A stretch of DNA of 11,029 nucleotides from Actinomycetota bacterium. GTDB lineage: Bacteria > Actinomycetota > Actinomycetes > Nanopelagicales > Nanopelagicaceae. This document shows, in pieces, positions 6,553 through 11,029 of this stretch (the stretch's first letter is position 1; every line of letters starts with the position of its first letter). The DNA is taken from NCBI GenBank assembly GCA_005787645.1, contig SYAM01000003.1, positions 1 to 11,029 of the forward strand, given 5' to 3'. The translations under genes and the position numbers were made by a program. The notes under the pieces are model-generated. The model had not been told where the DNA came from and did no database searches. It was given only the letters and a program-made list of their open reading frames with translations.

Positions 6553-7496
6553 TGAGTGAAATCCTAGTTTTTATCGATCACAGAAACGGCTCGGTTGCAA
6601 AAACTGCATCGGAACTCTTGACTCTCGCTCGTTCATTAGGAGAGGTACACGCGATTATTGCGGGCACCTCCTCTGATTTAGATGCAGCGGTTCCAGCCAT
6701 TAACAAATTTGGCGCTCAAGCCATCACTCTCTTGGAATCTGATGAGATCAATAATCACCCAAGTTCTGCTATCGCCAGAGCGATTGCCGAAATGGCGCAA
6801 TCCCTCTCATCAAAAGCGATTCTCTTGCCGTCGACTGCACGTGGAAAAGAGATTGCCGGACGACTTGCTGTTCGACTTGAATCTGGAATCATCACCGATG
6901 CAATTAACGTCTCCTCTGAATTAATCGCTACGCAATCGATTTTTGGTGGTTCGACTGTTGTCCATTCGCAAGTATCAAAAGGCATCGCAATCATTACCAT
7001 TCGTCCAAACTCGATTGAGGCTTCGGAATCTTCAGCAAGTGCAACGATTAATAAGGTCCCGATATCAGTTTCGATAAGTGCACAGATCACTTCACGAGAA
7101 CCTGCCGTTCGTGGCGCACGACCTGAACTCTCCGAGGCCAACGTCATCGTTTCAGGTGGTCGCGGTACGGATGGAAACTTCGCTCCAATCGAGGAATTGG
7201 CAGATGCTTTAGGCGCGGCGGTAGGTGCTTCGCGTGCTGCAACCGACGCCGGGTGGTACCCACACTCGCACCAAGTGGGCCAGACTGGAAAGACGGTAAG
7301 CCCTCAGTTGTACATCGCGTGCGGCATCTCTGGCGCCATCCAACATCGTGCCGGCATGCAAACGAGTAAGACCATCGTGGTGGTCAATAAAGATCCTGAA
7401 GCGCCAATCTTTGATATCGCAGATTTTGGAGTAATAGGCGACTTATTCTCCGTTGCACCGCAGGCGACGGCAGGAATAAAGGCGCGTAAAGGGTAG
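6552..7496 (+). CDS. etfA: Electron transfer flavoprotein alpha subunit
   Basis: This 314-residue partner of EtfB holds the FAD (FixB/EtfA family). The C-terminal FAD domain is clear: GGRGTDGNFAPIEELADALG (202-221), ASRAATDAGWYPHSHQVGQTG (226-246), the PQLYIACGISGAIQH signature (251-265) and VVNKDPEAPIFDIADFGVIGD (277-297). The N-terminal alpha/beta domain (about 1-190) is less conserved, as usual. The ATG overlaps the etfB stop as TGATG, with an AAAGG-type site eight bases upstream, so the subunits are probably made at matched levels. Length is typical for actinobacterial EtfA (about 315-320). Confidence 0.96.
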   Translation: MSEILVFIDHRNGSVAKTASELLTLARSLGEVHAIIAGTSSDLDAAVPAINKFGAQAITLLESDEINNHPSSAIARAIAEMAQSLSSKAILLPSTARGKEIAGRLAVRLESGIITDAINVSSELIATQSIFGGSTVVHSQVSKGIAIITIRPNSIEASESSASATINKVPISVSISAQITSREPAVRGARPELSEANVIVSGGRGTDGNFAPIEELADALGAAVGASRAATDAGWYPHSHQVGQTGKTVSPQLYIACGISGAIQHRAGMQTSKTIVVVNKDPEAPIFDIADFGVIGDLFSVAPQATAGIKARKG

Positions 7497-7506
7497 TTTT
7501 GTCGGG

Positions 7507-7526
7507 CACCCTAGAATTAAGGGGTG
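7507..7526. repeat. Imperfect inverted repeat spanning the iscS start
   Basis: CACCC at 7507-7511 pairs with GGGTG at 7522-7526, with ten bases between. The right arm includes the GTG start codon of iscS, and the interior holds its candidate -10 element. As DNA it could be an operator; as RNA only the right arm would be transcribed if the message is leaderless, so a hairpin is unlikely. It may be chance. Confidence 0.25.
7512..7517 (+). promoter_or_regulatory. Candidate -10 element of the iscS-mnmA-ligA operon
   Basis: TAGAAT is close to the consensus TATAAT and ends six bases before the GTG of iscS, as expected for a leaderless transcript. An in-frame TAA at 7518-7520 rules out any earlier start, and no properly spaced Shine-Dalgarno site exists. 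The -35 region, within the last etfA codons, is not recognisable. Confidence 0.5.
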
Positions 7527-8708
7527 AGCGCCTCCGACAAAGATAGCAGTGCATATCTCGATAATGCTGCGACGACGCCGATTCTGCCCGAGGTGCTCGA
7601 AGTGCTTTATCGGGAGTCAACTTTCGTTGGAAATGCATCGAGCCTTCATCGCGCGGGGCGAAGGGCGCGAAAAGTGGTTGAAGAATCTCGCGAGAAGTTG
7701 GCGGCCACACTTGGTGCTAAACCGCAAGAGGTCATCTTTACTGCTTCCGGAACTGAAGCGAACAATCTTGCAGTAAAAGGAATGTATTGGAGCGCTCGAG
7801 CGAAGTCAGCGACCAAGAGCGCTATTTGCGCCTCATTAATCGAACACCACGCAATCTTGGATCCGCTGGAGTGGTTAGAGCGCGAAGATGGTGCAACGCT
7901 CCACTTAGCGGAAGTTGATAGCAACGGAGTCACTAAACATGAGCAGGTTGCCCAGATCTTGAGTGAACACGGAGATCGCATCTCTCTCCTCACCATCATG
8001 CACTCGAACAATGAAGTGGGAGCTCTTCAGCCAGTTGCAGAGTGCGCGGCAATTGCGAGGGAGTATCAGATTCCAATTCATACCGACGCCGTGCAAAGTT
8101 TCGGAAAGGTGCTATTAGATTTTGGAAAGCTTGGCGTCGATGCAATGACAATCAGCGCGCATAAGATTGGCGGACCTCTGGGAGTAGCGGCGCTCGTAGC
8201 AAAAAAGAACCTGGAACTCACCCCGTTACTTCATGGTGGCGGACAAGAACGTGAAGTACGAAGTGGCACTCTGCACACACCAGTGATTGCAGCGTTCGCA
8301 ACAGCGGCTGAAATCTCGCAACAGCGCCTTCTTGAGAATCAATTGCGGATTCGAGCGCTCCGGGAAAGATTAATTTCTGGAGTGAGGAGTGGCGTACCTG
8401 ATGTTCAACTCAATGGTGGCGAGAACACACTTCCTGGGATTGCACATTTCACATTCCCTGGCGCGGAGGGTGATGCGCTCCTACTCCTACTTGATGCTCA
8501 AGGGGTGCAATGTTCGACAGGTTCGGCATGCAGCGCAGGCATCGCACAACCTAGCCATGTGCTCTTGGCGATGGGGATGGCCGCTAAAGTTGCCCGATCG
8601 TCGATCCGATTTTCGATTGGTCCCACTACAACCGAGAACGAGATAGATAAGGCAATTTCGGTGATTGGCGATGTGGTCTCCCGGGCCAGAGCCGCAGGTG
8701 TGAAGTGA
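7524..8708 (+). CDS. iscS: Cysteine desulfurase (IscS/NifS family)
   Basis: A PLP enzyme that converts cysteine to alanine and holds the sulfur as a persulfide for thiolation and iron-sulfur assembly. Its 394 residues show AYLDNAATTP (10-19), ASGTEANNLAVKG (74-86), EHHAIL (107-112), HSNNEVGALQP (160-170), HTDAVQSFGK (186-195), the PLP lysine Lys214 in SAHKIGGPLG and HGGGQEREVRSGT (237-249). The active-site Cys336 lies in CSTGSACSAGIAQPSH, a short-loop form very like mycobacterial IscS. The GTG is the only possible start, since TAA lies two codons before it. The stop overlaps the mnmA start by four bases (GTGA), so sulfur delivery to MnmA is the obvious job. General Fe-S supply is also possible. 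The gene follows etfA by 27 bases and may have its own promoter there. Confidence 0.95.
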   Translation: MSASDKDSSAYLDNAATTPILPEVLEVLYRESTFVGNASSLHRAGRRARKVVEESREKLAATLGAKPQEVIFTASGTEANNLAVKGMYWSARAKSATKSAICASLIEHHAILDPLEWLEREDGATLHLAEVDSNGVTKHEQVAQILSEHGDRISLLTIMHSNNEVGALQPVAECAAIAREYQIPIHTDAVQSFGKVLLDFGKLGVDAMTISAHKIGGPLGVAALVAKKNLELTPLLHGGGQEREVRSGTLHTPVIAAFATAAEISQQRLLENQLRIRALRERLISGVRSGVPDVQLNGGENTLPGIAHFTFPGAEGDALLLLLDAQGVQCSTGSACSAGIAQPSHVLLAMGMAAKVARSSIRFSIGPTTTENEIDKAISVIGDVVSRARAAGVK

Positions 8709-9778
8709 AAGTCATCGCAGCGATGTCAGGTGGAGTTGATTCGGCGGTTGCCGCCGCTCGGATGGCTGATGCAGGTCATGAGGTCATTGGAGTACATCTA
8801 GCGCTTTCTGCTAACCCACAGAAATATCGATCAGGTGCCCGCGGATGTTGCACTATCGAGGATTCGCATGATGCCAGGCGCGCAGCAGACATCATCGGAA
8901 TCCCGTTCTATATCTGGGATATGGCAGAAGAGTTTCACGAAGGTGTAGTCCAGAATTTTCTCTCGGAGTACTCAAACGGAAAAACCCCAAATCCTTGTTT
9001 GCGATGTAACGAGAAGATTAAATTTGAAGCAGTTCTCAAACGTGCGCGAGCAATGGGATATGACGCTGTAGCTACTGGGCACTATGCAAAGCGCGTTGAT
9101 AGTGAGAACGGCCCGTTGCTCTATCGAGCCGATGATCCAAACAAGGATCAGTCATACGTGCTTGCTGTGCTCACACAAGAGCAGCTATCTGGGGCTCTTT
9201 TCCCATTGGGCGATACGGTCAAGAGTGATGTGCGAAAAGAGGCGCACGAGCGCGGATTCTCTCTCGCACAAAAACCAGATAGCCACGATATTTGTTTTGT
9301 CCCTTCGGGAGATAATGCTGGTTGGTTACGTGATCGTTTAGGTAGCGAAACCGGGGAAATAGTCGATGAAGAAGGTGCAGTTCTAGGCAGTCATAAAGGT
9401 GCTTACACCTACACAGTCGGACAGCGTCGAGGCCTTGGTTTGACGGTGCCAGCAGAGGATGGTCGTGCGCGATATGTATTGCGAGTCGAGCCCGTAAACA
9501 ATCGCGTCGTCGTCGGCTCCCGTGAAGATCTTGCTATTACAGAGATCTCAGGCATCGATGTGAAGTGGTGTGGTCCAGTTGCACCTCATGGCGATCATCG
9601 CGGATTTGCTCAAGTTCGTGCACACGGGACGCCCGCGCCATGCGCCTACCGATGGGATGGTCAACGTCTAACTGCATCACTGGATCTCCCACTCTTCGGA
9701 TTAGCGCCTGGGCAGGCGCTAGTGATTTACGAGGGCAATCGCGCAGTGGGCTCTGCCACTATCGATAGGACGCATTAG
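8705..9778 (+). CDS. mnmA: tRNA-specific 2-thiouridylase MnmA
   Basis: MnmA adenylates and then thiolates C2 of wobble uridine 34 in tRNAs for Lys, Glu and Gln, using sulfur passed from a cysteine desulfurase. Its 357 residues include the ATP PP-loop SGGVDS (8-13), GCCTIEDSHDARRAADIIG (47-65), the catalytic Cys101 in NPCLRCNEKIKF, GHYAKR (125-130), the second catalytic Cys197 in DICFVPSGD, and YTVGQRRGLGL (236-246). Cys98 forms CxxC with Cys101, as is common in Gram-positive and actinobacterial MnmA. The GTG start overlaps the iscS stop, with AGG about six bases upstream. No Tus relay genes are here, which suggests direct transfer from IscS; that is inference. Confidence 0.96.
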   Translation: MKVIAAMSGGVDSAVAAARMADAGHEVIGVHLALSANPQKYRSGARGCCTIEDSHDARRAADIIGIPFYIWDMAEEFHEGVVQNFLSEYSNGKTPNPCLRCNEKIKFEAVLKRARAMGYDAVATGHYAKRVDSENGPLLYRADDPNKDQSYVLAVLTQEQLSGALFPLGDTVKSDVRKEAHERGFSLAQKPDSHDICFVPSGDNAGWLRDRLGSETGEIVDEEGAVLGSHKGAYTYTVGQRRGLGLTVPAEDGRARYVLRVEPVNNRVVVGSREDLAITEISGIDVKWCGPVAPHGDHRGFAQVRAHGTPAPCAYRWDGQRLTASLDLPLFGLAPGQALVIYEGNRAVGSATIDRTH

Positions 9779-11029
9779 TGAGCGCAGAGCGGTTAAGGAT
9801 GGCTGCTCTTGCAGAGCAGATTAGGGAACATCAGTTTTACTATTACGTTTTAGATAAACCAGTTATCTCAGATTCCGAATTTGATAGGTTATGGCGAGAG
9901 TTGGTAGAGCTCGAAGAGGCTCATCCAGAATTTCGCGATCCACACTCACCCACTCTCGAAGTTGGTGGCGGTCTAGAGACAACATTCGAACAGAGCGACC
10001 ATCTCAAACCCATGATGAGTTTAGATAATGTGTTCGATGGAGCGGAATTTCAAGCCTGGGCAGGGCGCGTACTCAAGGAAGTCTCCGAACCAACATGGCT
10101 CTGTGAATTGAAGATTGATGGACTTGCAATCAATCTCCTCTATCAAGATGGAAAGCTCACCAAGGCGCTTACTCGGGGTAATGGCAAGACAGGCGAAGAT
10201 GTAACGCTCAATGTAAAAACCATCAAAGGTGTACCTTTGCAATTAAAAGGTAAAGACATTCCCTCGACCATCGAGATTCGAGGCGAGATTTATTTCCCGC
10301 TTGCGGAGTTCAATGAATTAAATGCCGGAATTGCCGAGAGCGGGAAGGTTCCATTTGCCAATCCGCGAAATGCTGCTGCCGGTTCGTTACGACAGAAGGA
10401 TCCGAAGGTCACCGCTAGTAGACCTTTACGACTACTGGTACATGGCGTGGGTGCCATTTCTGGTCGGAATTTCCACTCGCAATCGCAAGTGTATGGCGCG
10501 CTAGCAGAGTGGGGATTGCCGGTGAGCACCAGGGTAGAGACCTTCAGAGACTTAAAGGATGTTGCGAAATACATCGCGCAGTTTGATGGGGCTCGTCATA
10601 GCCTTGACCATGAGATTGATGGAGTGGTTGTAAAAGTCGATCGATTCCAGATGCAGGAGAAGTTAGGCGCGACCTCCCGCGCACCACGGTGGGCGATTGC
10701 ATACAAATTTGCTCCTGAAGAGGTAGTAACTCGACTCCTTGATATCAAAGTGAGCGTTGGTCGCACCGGACGTGTAACACCTTTTGCGCATATGGAGCCG
10801 GTAAAAGTTGCCGGATCGACGGTCACCAATGCCACCTTGCATAATCAGGAAGAGGTTGAACGAAAAGGAATCCTGATTGGCGATCACATAGTGATTCGTA
10901 AGGCGGGCGATGTGATTCCTGAGGTGCTCGGGCCAGTGAAGTCAAAGCGGACCGGAGGTGAGCGCGCATTCGTAATGCCTACCAAGTGTCCAGAATGCGG
11001 TTCGACTTTGAGGGCAATCAGCGAAGGCG
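9778..11029 (+). CDS. ligA: NAD-dependent DNA ligase, 5' part, cut by window end
   Basis: LigA seals nicks in replication and repair using NAD+. The first 417 codons are present of about 670-700 usual for the family; the window ends inside the gene, and this is not a real truncation. Seen in order: the NAD-binding Ia region (about 8-60) with YYYVLDKPVISDSEFDRL, SPT-LEVGG (60s), PMMSLDN, the adenylation site Lys112 in CELKIDGLAIN, FANPRNAAAGSLRQKDP, the HEIDGVVVKVD motif, APRWAIAYKF, then the OB fold with VGRTGRVTPFAHMEPV, and the first zinc-finger cysteines Cys404 and Cys407 in KCPECGSTL. The GTG shares a base with the mnmA stop (TAGTG), and AGGA lies seven bases before it. Helix-hairpin-helix and BRCT domains would follow beyond the window. 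Confidence 0.96.
   Translation, partial: MSAERLRMAALAEQIREHQFYYYVLDKPVISDSEFDRLWRELVELEEAHPEFRDPHSPTLEVGGGLETTFEQSDHLKPMMSLDNVFDGAEFQAWAGRVLKEVSEPTWLCELKIDGLAINLLYQDGKLTKALTRGNGKTGEDVTLNVKTIKGVPLQLKGKDIPSTIEIRGEIYFPLAEFNELNAGIAESGKVPFANPRNAAAGSLRQKDPKVTASRPLRLLVHGVGAISGRNFHSQSQVYGALAEWGLPVSTRVETFRDLKDVAKYIAQFDGARHSLDHEIDGVVVKVDRFQMQEKLGATSRAPRWAIAYKFAPEEVVTRLLDIKVSVGRTGRVTPFAHMEPVKVAGSTVTNATLHNQEEVERKGILIGDHIVIRKAGDVIPEVLGPVKSKRTGGERAFVMPTKCPECGSTLRAISEG

Noticed and set aside
7507..7526. Rho-independent terminator after etfA
   Set aside because: The CACCC/GGGTG arms are short, the loop is ten bases, no T-run follows, and the right arm includes the iscS start codon.
9778..11029. Truncated ligA pseudogene
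   Set aside because: The reading frame is intact to the last base with all expected motifs in order; it stops only because the window ends.

Overview
The window looks like a piece of a compact actinobacterial chromosome. The evidence is a DUF3145-family gene (essentially an actinobacterial family) beside a fab cluster, an AccD6-type carboxyltransferase ending the fab operon as in mycobacteria, and the iscS-mnmA-ligA order with etfBA nearby, which is also found in Mycobacterium. By eye the base composition is close to balanced, not GC-rich. Genes abut or overlap by a few bases and the largest gene-free gap is only 83 bp. Together these suggest a streamlined lineage, for example one of the small-genome freshwater Actinobacteria; this placement is inference.

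Left part (1-5671): a DUF3145 gene on the + strand converges, with zero spacing, on a five-gene minus-strand operon. Read in the direction of transcription this is fabD-fabH-acpP-fabF-accD6. It supplies the carboxyltransferase that makes malonyl-CoA, its transfer to acyl carrier protein (FabD), chain initiation (FabH), the carrier itself (AcpP) and elongation (FabF). FabD carries an extra C-terminal biotinyl/lipoyl-like domain whose modification lysine is replaced by arginine. This is the most unusual protein feature seen.

Middle (5672-5754): a short divergent control region between fabD and etfB. It holds two inverted repeats whose centres are 32 bp apart and -10-like elements placed for leaderless transcripts in both directions. 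No fab regulator gene (FasR/MabR type) is present in the window.

Right part (5755-11029): on the + strand, etfB-etfA (electron transfer flavoprotein, which takes electrons from acyl-CoA dehydrogenases). After 27 bp comes an operon iscS-mnmA-ligA: cysteine desulfurase, tRNA 2-thiouridylase and NAD-dependent DNA ligase. ligA runs off the window after 417 codons. IscS probably supplies the sulfur that MnmA uses; LigA is coupled by position only. No RNA genes, mobile elements, CRISPR arrays or clear rho-independent terminators were seen.
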